Position numbers and translations under genes: made by a program. 64,000 nucleotides of DNA from Natrinema pellirubrum DSM 15624. GTDB taxonomy: Archaea > Halobacteriota > Halobacteria > Halobacteriales > Natrialbaceae. The stretch spans positions 3,162,001-3,226,000 of the forward strand of contig NC_019962.1 of the NCBI RefSeq assembly GCF_000230735.2. Direction: 5' to 3'. This document shows positions 27,268 to 35,825 of the stretch, one piece after another; within the stretch, counting starts at the first letter, position 1; each line of letters opens with the position of its first letter. The notes beneath the pieces are model-generated. The model made no database searches. It worked only from the letters and a program-made list of their open reading frames with translations, and was not told the origin of the DNA.

Positions 27268-28872
27268 ATGAGCGATCCGCGCGTCGTCACGACGCTCGAC
27301 TCGTTTCGCGCCGCCGCTTGCGATCCCGAGCCCGGCGCGTCGACCCCCCGTGACGCCCCGGCGACGCGCACCGGACGCCGCGTTCCCGTCGAGGTGCGAC
27401 TCACCGTCGACGATCCCTTCGCTGCCTACCGCCGCGCCCGCGACGGCGAGGGCGATGCCTTCCTCGAGACGACCGGCGGCCAGCCCGGCTGGGGCTACTT
27501 CGGCGTCGATCCGGTCGACCGGCTCACCGTCGGCCCCGACGCGGTGCCACGAGCCGAGGGAGATTCGCCGACGCTGGCCGCCCTCGAGGGCCTGCTCGCC
27601 ACCGAGCGGCTGGCGCGGGGCGACTGCGACGTCCCCTACCCCTGCGGGGCCGTCGGCTGGCTCTCCTACGACGTCGCCCGCGAACTCGAGGCGCTCCCCG
27701 AGTCGGCCGTCGACGACCGGGGGCTACCGCGGCTCGAGGCTGCGGTCTACGACCGGCTGGCGGCGTGGGAGGCACCGGTCGACGGCGAGACGACGCTGCG
27801 GATCACGGCCTGCCCGCGAGTCGGGACCGACGACGCGGACGAAGCGCCGGCCGACGACGCCATCGAGTCCGCCTACGAACGCGGCCGCGAGCGGGCGCTC
27901 GACCTCGCCGAGCGGATTCGCGAGGGCGATCCGGCAGTCGGCGACCCGCCGGTCTCGAGCCCCGAAGCGACCTTCGAAAGTGACTGCGGTCGCGAGGCCT
28001 TCGCCGACCGCGTGCGCCGGGTCAAGGCGTCCGTCCGCGAGGGCGACACGTTTCAGGCGAATATCTCCCAGCGGCTGGTCGCGCCCGCGGCGGTCCACCC
28101 CGTCGCCGCCTACGACGCCCTGCGGCGGGTCAACCCCGCGCCCTATTCCTGTCTGCTCGAGTTCCGAGCGGCCGAACTGGTCAGTGCGAGTCCCGAGTTA
28201 CTGTTAGCGCGCGATAGCGAGTTCGTCCGGACGGAGCCGATCGCGGGCACCCGACCCCGCGGCGAGACGCCGGCCGAGGACGACGCGCTCGAGGCCGACC
28301 TGCTGGCCGACGAGAAAGAGCGGGCCGAACACGCGATGCTGGTCGATTTAGAGCGCAACGACCTCGGAAAGGTCTGTGCGTACGGCTCGGTCGACGTATC
28401 GGAGTATCGCCGGATCGACCGCTACTCGGAGGTGATGCACCTCGTCTCGAACGTCACGGGCAGACTCCGGCCCGACGCCACGCTCTCGGACGCCATCGGG
28501 GCGGTCTTCCCCGGCGGGACGATCACCGGCGCACCGAAACCCCGGACCATGGCCATCATCGACGAACTCGAGGCGACCCGGCGGGGTCCCTACACCGGCA
28601 GCGTCGGGATCTTCGGGTTCGACGGCCGTGCGACGCTGAACATCGTCATCCGGACGCTGGTCCGGCAGGCCGACGAGTACCACCTCCGGGTGGGCGCGGG
28701 GATCGTCCACGACTCCGACCCCCAGCGCGAGTACGACGAGACGCTGGACAAAGCACGGGCGCTGATCACGGCCGTCGACGAAGCGCTGGGCGAGCGGGCC
28801 GCACTGGGGCTCGAGGCCGAAAGCGACGAGGCGAACCCGGAGACGGCCGGCGGGGGTGAGCGGGGTGACTGA
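27268..28872 (+). CDS. pabB: Chorismate-utilising synthase component I, probably aminodeoxychorismate synthase PabB (annotation as TrpE possible)
   Basis: A 534-residue anthranilate synthase/ADC synthase component I. Chorismate-binding motifs are visible: [52 protein letters not shown], and [19 protein letters not shown]. The N-terminus has FLETTGG in place of the LLES Trp-binding motif of feedback-sensitive TrpE. The PIAGT motif is TrpE-like, not the PIKGT of E. coli PabB. The neighbouring amidotransferase and, past an insertion, a class IV lyase argue for p-aminobenzoate synthesis, and trpCBA lies 32 kb away. No TGTACA box lies upstream. PabB is preferred at moderate confidence. Confidence 0.7.
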   Translation: MSDPRVVTTLDSFRAAACDPEPGASTPRDAPATRTGRRVPVEVRLTVDDPFAAYRRARDGEGDAFLETTGGQPGWGYFGVDPVDRLTVGPDAVPRAEGDSPTLAALEGLLATERLARGDCDVPYPCGAVGWLSYDVARELEALPESAVDDRGLPRLEAAVYDRLAAWEAPVDGETTLRITACPRVGTDDADEAPADDAIESAYERGRERALDLAERIREGDPAVGDPPVSSPEATFESDCGREAFADRVRRVKASVREGDTFQANISQRLVAPAAVHPVAAYDALRRVNPAPYSCLLEFRAAELVSASPELLLARDSEFVRTEPIAGTRPRGETPAEDDALEADLLADEKERAEHAMLVDLERNDLGKVCAYGSVDVSEYRRIDRYSEVMHLVSNVTGRLRPDATLSDAIGAVFPGGTITGAPKPRTMAIIDELEATRRGPYTGSVGIFGFDGRATLNIVIRTLVRQADEYHLRVGAGIVHDSDPQREYDETLDKARALITAVDEALGERAALGLEAESDEANPETAGGGERGD

Positions 28873-29566
28873 CTCGCGGACCCGCGTCCTCGTGGTGGAC
28901 AACTACGATTCGTTCGCGTACAATCTGGTCCAATACGTTGCCGAAGCGATCGCTTCGACAGGCCCTGCGGCGTCGCCGCAGGACGTCGGCGAGATCGCGG
29001 ACGAGGTGGTCGTCCGCCGGAACGACGAGATCGATCTCGCGGGCGTTCGGGCCCTCGAGCCGACGGGGATCGTCGTCTCGCCGGGGCCGGGGACCCCGCA
29101 GGAGGCGGGGATCTCGATGTCGCTGTTTTCCGAGACCGAGTACCCGATTCTGGGGGTCTGTCTGGGCCATCAAGCGCTGTGTGCGGCCAACGGCGCACCG
29201 GTGGGCCACGCGCCCGAGGTCGTCCACGGGAAGCCGTCGACGATCACCCACGACGGGACGGGACTCTTCGACGGGCTGCCGTCGGAGTTTCGGGTCGGCC
29301 GCTATCACTCGCTGTCGGTCGAGCGCGCTGGCCTGCCGGACACGCTCGAGGAGACCGCCCGGACGACCGACGAGCGCGGCGTTTTGATGGCGGTCCGCCA
29401 CCGCGAGAAGCCCCAGTTCGGGGTGCAGTTCCACCCGGAGAGCATCCTCACGCGGGCGGATCCGGGCACGGCCGGCGAGGACGGGAGCGGCGAGGAGATC
29501 TCGCTCGAGGTGGGCAAACAGCTGATCGCGAACTTCTGTCGGCTCGCCGCCCGCGCCGACGCGTGA
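28865..29566 (+). CDS. pabA: Glutamine amidotransferase component II (PabA/TrpG)
   Basis: A 233-residue class I glutamine amidotransferase that supplies ammonia to the synthase before it. It has [14 protein letters not shown], the oxyanion region [15 protein letters not shown], the nucleophile Cys in [10 protein letters not shown], and the His-Glu pair in VQFHPESIL. Its start overlaps the stop of the synthase (8 bases if GTG 28865, 17 if GTG 28856), so the two are co-translated. A 30-residue insert near the N-terminus ([13 protein letters not shown]) is a haloarchaeal feature. Assignment to PabA rests on context. Confidence 0.8.
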   Translation: MTDSRTRVLVVDNYDSFAYNLVQYVAEAIASTGPAASPQDVGEIADEVVVRRNDEIDLAGVRALEPTGIVVSPGPGTPQEAGISMSLFSETEYPILGVCLGHQALCAANGAPVGHAPEVVHGKPSTITHDGTGLFDGLPSEFRVGRYHSLSVERAGLPDTLEETARTTDERGVLMAVRHREKPQFGVQFHPESILTRADPGTAGEDGSGEEISLEVGKQLIANFCRLAARADA

Positions 29567-29585
29567 GCGGGCCGCTCGAGCGGCC

Positions 29586-29804
29586 TCAGCGATCCCGTTC
29601 GATCACCGTGACCGCGTCGGGGTCGGGACCTACCACGACGCGATAGCCCGCGTACTCGAAGCGGACGGTGACGGTCGGGTTCGACTCGAGGACGGCGGCA
29701 AGCGCCTCGGTGTCGACCGCCTCGGAGAGGGGCGGCAGGCCCGTCACCGCACGGTCCTCACGGTCCGCGATACGCGTGAGTGCCGTGGCGAGCGCTGGGT
29801 GCAT
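29586..29804 (-). CDS. Small HalOD1 output-domain protein
   Basis: A 72-residue protein that consists almost only of a HalOD1 unit: LPPLSEAVDTEALAAVL, then VTVRFEYAGYRVVVGPD. HalOD1 domains are known as output modules in haloarchaeal signalling proteins and as free-standing small proteins. Its 5' end overlaps the 3' end of the zinc-ribbon ORF (29758-29937) by 47 bases in another frame on the same strand. It is convergent with pabA and marks the edge of the insertion that splits the pab-like cluster. Confidence 0.65.
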   Translation of the reverse strand: MHPALATALTRIADREDRAVTGLPPLSEAVDTEALAAVLESNPTVTVRFEYAGYRVVVGPDPDAVTVIERDR

Positions 29805-29937
29805 GGTGATCGGTGGGGTGTTCGAAGATCATCGTCGCGAACGTCGTCTCGCAGCCCGGGCAGATGACCGGACCGTCGGTCGGTTCGATACGGCTGTCCG
29901 TGCCACAGTCGCAGTGGATGGTGAGTCTCGAGACCAT
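29758..29937 (-). CDS. Small zinc-ribbon protein
   Basis: A 59-residue ORF starting at ATG 29937 (MVSRLTIHCDCGTDSRIE). The spacing CDCG ... VICPGCETTF fits a small zinc ribbon (C-x-C plus C-x2-C), a type abundant in haloarchaea. A longer reading to 30021 adds 28 residues of non-domain sequence. It overlaps the HalOD1 gene by 47 bases, so one of the two could be mis-started; both show coherent family patterns. Confidence 0.5.
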   Translation of the reverse strand: MVSRLTIHCDCGTDSRIEPTDGPVICPGCETTFATMIFEHPTDHHAPSARHGTHAYRGP

Positions 29938-30021
29938 AGGTTGGGTGGAGCCCCGACGCGGCGGTACGCAACCCAGCGAGGGCGTCGGCGACGGGAGCGA
30001 CTGATCGGCGGACGTCGGCAC

Positions 30022-30407
30022 TTCTTTATTTCGCCACCGTCAATGGTGGATTGCTCCCGCGACGCGGGGGCCGCGTGTGAGCCGGAGTGCTAGTTGGACC
30101 TGGCTGCTCCGGCTCTTGCGCACTTTCGTGCGCGTCTGTGCGTTACGGAATCTATCCTAAAGAACGTTAGGATATTGACTGGTTGAGTGATGGCGGCTCG
30201 AGAGGCGGGACGACTGCCACGGTTCGTCCTTACTATCTGCAAAATGAGGTGCCCCTAAGGGGGCAGGGCAATTACGCGGCGCGCAGAGCGCGCGCCGCGC
30301 TGGCGGTGAGTCGAACTGGCGGATACCGAACGATACAGAGACCCTACAGCGGTGATAGGCGAGGGTGGGACCGTGCTAACCAGAACTAGCGAAAGCGCTT
30401 AGGCGGG
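30022..30407. other. Hairpin-rich stretch without gene, possible structured RNA
   Basis: No ORF here is convincing; the 68-codon plus-strand ORF at 30183-30389 has a random-looking composition. Several strong stems are packed together: GCCGGAG/CTCCGGC near 30080-30114, GCGCAC-TTTC-GTGCGC at about 30118-30133, TATCCTAA-AGAACG-TTAGGATA at 30153-30174, TGCCCC/GGGGCA at 30250-30265 and GCGGCGCGC-AGA-GCGCGCGCCGC at 30276-30298. I could not match RNase P RNA or SRP RNA core motifs. It may be an unrecognised RNA or the remains of a mobile element. Confidence 0.35.
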
Positions 30408-30533
30408 TCAGAAAACCGAGTCGATCGAGATCCTCACCTGTTCGGCGTCGTGGTGATCCCTGCCGCTGTCCCAGTGGAGCAGCGCGAAGTCGCTTGAGTA
30501 GCCCTCCTGTCCCAGCAGGTCGTGTGAGTACGG
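30408..30533 (-). pseudogene. C-terminal remnant of a lost gene
   Basis: A minus-strand frame of 41 codons plus stop reads as a natural protein end (SHDLLGQEGYSSDFALLHWD, then SGRDHH and a final ISIDSVF). It has no start and is closed upstream by a stop at 30534-30536, right where the sequence changes to the AT-rich island. This fits the tail of a gene whose front was removed by the insertion. The parent family is not recognised. Confidence 0.3.
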
Positions 30534-30674
30534 TCACTTCACCAAAATATACCGTACCGCTCTGCAGCGTTGCAGCAGAAACACTACCCCGTCGCCTTGG
30601 CGATAGCATCAAAATCACAGCGCCTCAGCTTGCTTCCTTATTTTTCTGTGGGTTAACTGTCTCATCTCTGTTAC

Positions 30675-31421
30675 TCACCGTAAGATTGGGATCCAGTATG
30701 CCCAACTCCGCATCTTTTTCATTTGTGATTCAATCTCTGGATGGATTTCCATGGCCTCTTTTTGAATAGTGTCGAACAATTCGAATCGGCTACTGAAATC
30801 ATTATTATTCGCCCATTCCTTTTCTGCCTCTTCGATACAATCCCATACCTCAAGATAGTACTCTGATGGCCACATTCGAAAACTCTTCTTATTAGCGTGG
30901 TTACTCTCGATAGAATACTCTATAAGTTCTTTCTCTAAACTTTCTGCAGATCTCGATCTTAGCAAAACAGACGCATATGTTTTCACGAAATTATCGGCAT
31001 AAAGTTCTGATGTCCTTTGGGGAGAAGAAGGGAGTATAACCATAGAGCCTCCTTGTGTGGCTACAAACAGGTTTGATCCGTCATTTGCCCTCTGATATAT
31101 TTCACTCCTAATACTAGCGACCAAATCATTACACTGGTCTATATGATTAGAATAGGTGTTAAGTTCGCTTCTTGTGTTCTCTCCAATACTATATTTCTTG
31201 TGTGGATCTATATCTTTCCACTCTGACCGGAATTCACCAGAATCATATGGCAGCTCTCCGTCTTTAGCAAGCATTAATTCATCATATATTGGGTCATAGA
31301 CTTCATTCTTTAATTCATCTTGTCTATCTCTTATCAGGTCAATGTAACTACTCAGAATCGCTGTTAGAATTCCCCCTCCTAGAAAAGCGAGACCAAACCT
31401 GAGAATCTCGATATAGTCCAT
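30675..31421 (-). CDS. Hypothetical protein with N-terminal membrane anchor, AT-rich island
   Basis: A 248-residue protein. An N-terminal helix (ILRFGLAFLGGGILTAILSS) is followed by a charged soluble part with predicted helices and many Glu/Lys/Asn residues, so a membrane-anchored cytoplasmic protein is likely. Lower acidity and A/T-rich codons differ strongly from flanking genes, which suggests transfer from outside. The ATG at 31421 is chosen; TTG at 31433 would add four residues. No known domain. Flanking stretches 30534-30674 and 31422-31794 contain no other gene I can support. Confidence 0.6.
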   Translation of the reverse strand: MDYIEILRFGLAFLGGGILTAILSSYIDLIRDRQDELKNEVYDPIYDELMLAKDGELPYDSGEFRSEWKDIDPHKKYSIGENTRSELNTYSNHIDQCNDLVASIRSEIYQRANDGSNLFVATQGGSMVILPSSPQRTSELYADNFVKTYASVLLRSRSAESLEKELIEYSIESNHANKKSFRMWPSEYYLEVWDCIEEAEKEWANNNDFSSRFELFDTIQKEAMEIHPEIESQMKKMRSWAYWIPILR

Positions 31422-31517
31422 AGGCAGTAACAAATTTGCAAATTTTTACACTTTTCCATATCATTGATCTATTCTCTCTATCCCTGGGGTTGCACATCGA
31501 CAGAAACTGATCCCCGA

Positions 31518-31552
31518 ATATGCACACGAGTCGCGACTCGTCGTGTGCATAT
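31518..31552. repeat. 35-base palindrome upstream of pabC
   Basis: Outer arms ATATGCACACGA (31518-31529) and TCGTGTGCATAT (31541-31552) are exact inverted repeats, and a 14-base palindrome CGAGTCGCGACTCG lies at the centre. It lies between the AT-rich island and the aminotransferase gene, about 240 bases before the latter. It could be a recombination or integration site, a mobile-element end, an operator or a transcript terminator for the minus strand gene side. Confidence 0.55.
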
Positions 31553-31794
31553 CAACCGATGATCGCCCCGAGAGAACAGTCGGTACTCAGATTGGGTGAC
31601 GAAAAGTCCCTGCACAGGACTCCATGGACTACTCAAGAACGTAAAAAACGACGACGTGGTGGTTCGTGTGTACGAACACAAGAATTCGAACGACAGGCGG
31701 ATCGAGGGCGTATCGACGGACGAAGCCGGCGCCCTCGAGCCACAGACAGCACCTTCATACACCTCCGAGTGCCACGACGAGACGATTCACCGCC

Positions 31795-32667
31795 ATGACT
31801 GACGACCCGATCTACCACGTCGACGGCGACCTCGCCCCCGCCAGCGAGGCGACCGTCAGCGTCGACGACCGGGGCTTTCGCTACGGCGACGCCGCCTTCG
31901 AGACCCTGCGGGCCTACGGCGGGACCGTCTTCGCGTGGGACGCCCACCGCGAACGCCTCGAGCGGACCTGCGAAGCGCTCTCGCTCGAGCATGGGCTCGC
32001 CGCCGCCGACCTCCGAGAACGGATCGACGAGACGCTGGCGGCCAACGACCTCGCGGACGCCTACGTCCGGCTGTCGATCACCCGCGGCGTCCAACCGGGG
32101 AAGCTCACGCCCGCTCCCGAGGTCGACCCGACCGTCGTCGTCTACGCCAAACCGCTCCCGCGGGGCGGAGTAGAGGGCGAGCCCGTCTGGGACGGGCCGG
32201 CGACCGTCGAAACCGTCGACACCCGCCGGGTCCCCAACGAGTCGATCCCCACCGCCGCCAAGACCCACAACTACCTGAACGGGATCCTCGCGCGCACGGA
32301 ACTCGAGCCCGGAAGCGACGAGGCGCTCATGTGCGATCTCGAGGGCCGGATCGCCGAGGGCGCGACGAGCAACCTGTGTTTCGTCCGGAACGGCACGCTC
32401 CACACGCCGACGACCGACGGCCCGGTGTTGCCGGGGATCACCCGCGGGATCGTCCTCGAACTCGCCCGCGAGGCCGGGATTCCGGTCCGCGAGGGGCGAT
32501 ACGAGCCGGCGGCTGTCCGCGCGGCCGACGAGGCGTTGCTGACCAACCGAACGTGGGAACTCCGGCCGATCGAGACGGTGGACGGCCATGCGATCGGCGG
32601 CGGGCCGATCACGGACCGGCTCGCGCGGCTGTACGACGAGCGGGTCGAGCGGATCTGTTACGAATAG
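31795..32667 (+). CDS. pabC: Class IV PLP aminotransferase, probably aminodeoxychorismate lyase
   Basis: A 290-residue fold-type IV PLP enzyme (family of branched-chain aminotransferase, D-alanine aminotransferase and ADC lyase). It has YHVDGDLAPASEATVSVDDR, GFRYGDAAFETLRAY, the PLP lysine in TAAKTHNYLN, and GRIAEGATSNLCFVRNG. The short length and the location near pabB/pabA, which in other haloarchaea are adjacent to it, favour 4-amino-4-deoxychorismate lyase, which releases p-aminobenzoate and pyruvate. Branched-chain aminotransferase is less likely. Separated from pabA by 2.2 kb of accessory DNA. Confidence 0.78.
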   Translation: MTDDPIYHVDGDLAPASEATVSVDDRGFRYGDAAFETLRAYGGTVFAWDAHRERLERTCEALSLEHGLAAADLRERIDETLAANDLADAYVRLSITRGVQPGKLTPAPEVDPTVVVYAKPLPRGGVEGEPVWDGPATVETVDTRRVPNESIPTAAKTHNYLNGILARTELEPGSDEALMCDLEGRIAEGATSNLCFVRNGTLHTPTTDGPVLPGITRGIVLELAREAGIPVREGRYEPAAVRAADEALLTNRTWELRPIETVDGHAIGGGPITDRLARLYDERVERICYE

Positions 32668-32671
32668 CGGC

Positions 32672-33064
32672 TCACTCCCGTCGAATCGCCCACGACAGCG
32701 ACCAGCCGCCGAGACTTGTCACGGCGAAGGCGATCGCCGCGCGGTGAGTCGGGTCGTCGATTGGGAACCCGGCGAGCAGATACGTGACGGCGAACAGCCC
32801 GAGCGCGACGGCGGACGCGGCGATGGTCCACAAGACATCGGTCGACCAGGGCCACTCCTGTGGCCAGTGTGCTTCGTGAACGGACGGCACGATCACGCCG
32901 AGCAGCATGAGTACCATGAACCCACCGGCGAACTCGTCCCAGTACCACGTACTCCCGAGCCCGACCGCCATCGCGATCGGCACCGCGGTCAGCAAAACCG
33001 GCAGCGAGCCGGTCCGGAGATCGTTCCTGAACCGCTCACGGAGGGTGGGTCGATCGGAGGACAT
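32672..33064 (-). CDS. Small multi-helix membrane protein, unknown
   Basis: A 130-residue protein with about four hydrophobic helices (GSLPVLLTAVPIAMAVGLGS, GGFMVLMLLGVIVPSV, TIAASAVALGLFAVTYLLAG, AAIAFAVTSLGGWSLSW). A charged N-terminal tail (RPTLRERFRNDLRT) faces the cytoplasm. I do not recognise a family. It is convergent with pabC with 4 bases between the stops. Confidence 0.7.
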   Translation of the reverse strand: MSSDRPTLRERFRNDLRTGSLPVLLTAVPIAMAVGLGSTWYWDEFAGGFMVLMLLGVIVPSVHEAHWPQEWPWSTDVLWTIAASAVALGLFAVTYLLAGFPIDDPTHRAAIAFAVTSLGGWSLSWAIRRE

Positions 33065-33204
33065 CGATAGCTACCGACTCGAGCCGGACGCACAAAAGTG
33101 ATTGGTTATCCAAGAGGTCTGCAGTCCTCGGGACCGCCTCGCCGGGGCTCGCCACTCGAGTGCCATGGGAAAACGTGGTTCCACTCCCGCCGAACGGAGC
33201 GAGT

Positions 33205-34332
33205 TCACCGCGGCTCGACCGGCGACGGCCGCTCGGACTCGCCGATCGCCGCCGCTTGCCCGCCGGACTCGGCCGGTGCCTCGACCAGTTCCCGCTCGGT
33301 CGCCGACAGCTCGAGGACGAACTCGCTGCCGAAGGCCGATGCGGGCGTCTGGAAGCCGGCCGGGACCCGGCCCCCCTCGAGGATCCGCTGAGCGGCCGCG
33401 ACCGCCGACTCGGCCGTCAGAGCGTAGGGATTGGGGGTACGAAGGCGGGCTCGCGCCCGTCGGCCGGTCGCCTCGTCGGTCACCTCGCCCCAGACGACGG
33501 CGCTGCCGGTCGCCAGTTGGCGGTCGTCCGGCCCCTCGAGTCGGGCGTCGATCAGTCGCTTCAGGACTCGCTCGGCGGGACCGCGCTCGAGGAGCCAGCC
33601 CAGCGAGTCGACCGCCGAGAGGGCCCGGTCCGCCCACGACGGCGCGGCGGCGTAGACCTCGATCGACTCGATCCCGGTGCTGTGGGCGGCGGTGACGACG
33701 TCGCCCCACGGGATCGTGACGGCGTGTTCGGGGCCGTCGCCGAAGTCGATCTCGCGGGACCGGAACGCGGTCGGCACCTGAATGAGTCGGCCGTTGCGGC
33801 GCACGACGCCGCCGTCTCCGAGGTGTTCGAGCATCGTCCGGGCGGTGCCCCGTGAGAGGCCGCCCCCGCCCTTGATCCCGAGTCGCAACTGGTCGGCGGC
33901 CGGGAGCTGCTCGTTGAGAAATGCCGCCAGACAGTCCGAGGGGACGACGTCGAAGCCGACGCCGGGCAATAGCGTGATCCCCGCCTCGCGGGCCTGCTCG
34001 TCGCGCTGGCGGAGCCGCTCGAAGACCGGGAACTCGCCGGTGATGTCGAGGTAGTCCGTCCCCGTCTCGAGGCAGGCGTCGACCAGCGGGCCGGCCGTCT
34101 CGACGAACGGGCCGGCGCAGTTGAGGACGGCGTCGAAGGGGCGGAGTCGGCGCTCGAGGTCGTCGGCCGCGAGGTCGACGGTCCGGCCCTCGACCCGGAG
34201 CGCGTCGGCTTGTTCGGCGACCGCGCGGCCGTCGCGGCCGGCGACGACGGGGGAACCGCCGCGAGCGACCGCCTCGCGAGCGATCAGCCGCCCGGTGTAG
34301 CCGTAGGAGCCGTAGACGAGAAGGGAATCCAT
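33205..34332 (-). CDS. Saccharopine dehydrogenase-like / trans-acting enoyl reductase family oxidoreductase
   Basis: A 375-residue NAD(P)-binding protein. The Rossmann start is LVYGSYGYTGRLIAREAVAR, then VVAGRDGRAVAEQA, VLNCAGPFVETAGPLVDACL, and YLDITGEFPVFERL. These are the motifs of the saccharopine dehydrogenase-like family that includes mycobacterial trans-acting enoyl reductase and the mammalian SCCPDH protein. The rest (GVGFDVVPSDCLAAFLNEQL) also matches. No evidence for lysine metabolism in the neighbourhood, so lipid-related reduction is more plausible. ATG at 34332. Confidence 0.8.
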   Translation of the reverse strand: MDSLLVYGSYGYTGRLIAREAVARGGSPVVAGRDGRAVAEQADALRVEGRTVDLAADDLERRLRPFDAVLNCAGPFVETAGPLVDACLETGTDYLDITGEFPVFERLRQRDEQAREAGITLLPGVGFDVVPSDCLAAFLNEQLPAADQLRLGIKGGGGLSRGTARTMLEHLGDGGVVRRNGRLIQVPTAFRSREIDFGDGPEHAVTIPWGDVVTAAHSTGIESIEVYAAAPSWADRALSAVDSLGWLLERGPAERVLKRLIDARLEGPDDRQLATGSAVVWGEVTDEATGRRARARLRTPNPYALTAESAVAAAQRILEGGRVPAGFQTPASAFGSEFVLELSATERELVEAPAESGGQAAAIGESERPSPVEPR

Positions 34333-34428
34333 AGGCGGCGTTTGGCGGAGAGGCGGTTAAAACTCCGTCAGACATATGCACGCTCGTTGTCGAAACGTTC
34401 AGGGCAAACGACCGGTAATCGGGGTCCC

Positions 34429-34863
34429 ATGGACGCAGGACGGATCACGGCGCTTGCGGACGTGCCCGCCGACTCGACGGTGCTGTTTCGTGTCGCCGAC
34501 GGCGCGGGCGACGAGCAGGAAGCGATACTCGTTCGGACCGAAGCCGAGGGCGACGGTCCTGCCGACGAGGTCGCCTGCTGGCTCAACTACTGTCAGCATC
34601 TCACCCACATCAAACTGGACAAGGGGTCGGGCGCACCGATCCGAGACGGCGAACTCGTCTGTGCGAACCACGGCGCGTACTTCGAACCCGACTCGGGCCG
34701 CTGTACCTTCGGCCCTTGCGAGGGAGCCTATCTCACCGACCTCGAGATCACCGTCTCGGACGGCGACGTCTACCTGACCGACGACGAGTACGAGTTCGTC
34801 GGTCCCGGCCCGCTCGAGACGGACGATCTCGATCGGACGTCGACCTCGAACGTCGAGTTCTAG
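34429..34863 (+). CDS. Rieske-type 2Fe-2S protein
   Basis: A 144-residue protein with a Rieske fold: the first ligand pair in NYCQHLTH (C-x-H) and the second in ELVCANHGAYFEPDSGRC (C-x2-H). A further CTFGPCEGAYL follows, as in NirD/assimilatory-type Rieske ferredoxins. The ATG at 34429 starts MDAGRITALADVP; longer frames start inside the divergent gene. It likely transfers electrons to an oxygenase or is a stand-alone redox protein; no oxygenase gene is adjacent. The stop overlaps the stop of the next gene by 2 bases. Confidence 0.83.
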   Translation: MDAGRITALADVPADSTVLFRVADGAGDEQEAILVRTEAEGDGPADEVACWLNYCQHLTHIKLDKGSGAPIRDGELVCANHGAYFEPDSGRCTFGPCEGAYLTDLEITVSDGDVYLTDDEYEFVGPGPLETDDLDRTSTSNVEF

Positions 34864-35219
34864 ATCCCATCGGGAGCGACGAGGTCGCGTTCCTGATCGT
34901 ACACGAGCAGGCCGGCATCGACCAGCCGCGGCAGGTGATCGTGATAGAGGGAGAGATAGACCTCGGTGACCCGCTCGGCCGGGATGTCCGTTACGCCGTG
35001 GCCTGTCTCCCGGATGGCGACCTCCTCCGCGGCGTCGGGCAGCGTCAGCTCCTCGTCGTAGGTGCGCATGACCCGCAACAGCAGCCGGCGGCGCTGGTCG
35101 GACAGCAACGCGAACGCGTCGTCGATCGTCTCTGCCGATGCGGTGGGCTCGTCGAGCCAGTCGAGGACGGCCTGGACGAACTCGGCGCGATCGGGTTCCG
35201 AGTGTGGTGCGGGACTCAT
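34860..35219 (-). CDS. DUF7344-type winged-helix protein
   Basis: A 119-residue protein. The core LDWLDEPTASAETIDDAFAL, then SDQRRRLLLRVMRTYDEELT and LYHDHLPRLVDAGLLVYDQ shows the 'H-x-x-L-P-x-L-x-x-x-G-L-x' signature of haloarchaeal DUF7344 regulators. The ATG at 35219 is preferred; an upstream start would add 24 basic residues. It may bind DNA as a dimer. Convergent to the Rieske gene with overlapping stops. Confidence 0.7.
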   Translation of the reverse strand: MSPAPHSEPDRAEFVQAVLDWLDEPTASAETIDDAFALLSDQRRRLLLRVMRTYDEELTLPDAAEEVAIRETGHGVTDIPAERVTEVYLSLYHDHLPRLVDAGLLVYDQERDLVAPDGI

Positions 35220-35404
35220 ATCTGTTCGATGGGCTCGAGTCGAACGGCCGAGACGGTGCCCGGACACGCGGGGGTTCGTCGACCGGGACACGACCGCTCG
35301 CTCGAGGGGACTACCGGGTTTGCTCTTGCGCGCTAAATATTAGTGTCGAATCGAAGACGAAATTAGACACCGGTGATGACAGTCTCCGAGGGTGGACTGT
35401 CGGG

Positions 35405-35695
35405 TCACTCGATCGTAAACGTCGGTTCGTCGATAGACTCGCTCTTGCAGTCGGGACACCGCGAGGGGAGGTTCAGCAGGTCGTCGTAGTCGTCGAACCC
35501 GCAGTCCCGACACGTCGGCGGGGCGACGAGGAACTGCTCGTCGCCGTCGGCTACCGACTGGGAGACGTGTTCGACGTGGCCCACCACCGCGTGGGGCGTG
35601 AGATCGAACTGCGTCGCGAGTTCGCTCGGCGTCGCCGGCTCGGCCCGGAGGGCGTCGGCGAGTTTCTGTCGGGTGGTTTCGTCGGCCTCGCGCAT
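35405..35695 (-). CDS. Small HTH plus zinc-ribbon transcriptional regulator
   Basis: A 96-residue protein. Residues 8-55 form a winged-helix DNA-binding unit (TRQKLADALRAEPATPSELA, QFDLTPHAVVGHVEHVSQSV). Residues about 60-85 form a zinc ribbon with CRDCGFDDY and CPDCKSESI. This architecture fits the archaeal predicted-regulator group COG3357. The 3' side borders a short gap with no other gene. Target genes are unknown. Confidence 0.78.
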   Translation of the reverse strand: MREADETTRQKLADALRAEPATPSELATQFDLTPHAVVGHVEHVSQSVADGDEQFLVAPPTCRDCGFDDYDDLLNLPSRCPDCKSESIDEPTFTIE

Positions 35696-35825
35696 ACCGG
35701 GGGTACGGCGAGTGTGCTTTTACCGTTTGCTCTCCGCTCACCGCCGCGAGTCCGTCCGTGGCCGCCGCTCGCCCGAACCCAGTGAAAGGACAACTGACTT
35801 AGACCCCGCAGGAGAACACCGCCCT

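Noticed and set aside
30022-30407. RNase P or SRP RNA
   Set aside because: I could not find the conserved RNase P core or the SRP tetraloop/GGAAGGG-type motif; only generic hairpins are visible.
31434-31794. Overlapping short ORFs on both strands near the 35-base palindrome
   Set aside because: Their composition looks random and they conflict with each other; no domain or start signal supports them.
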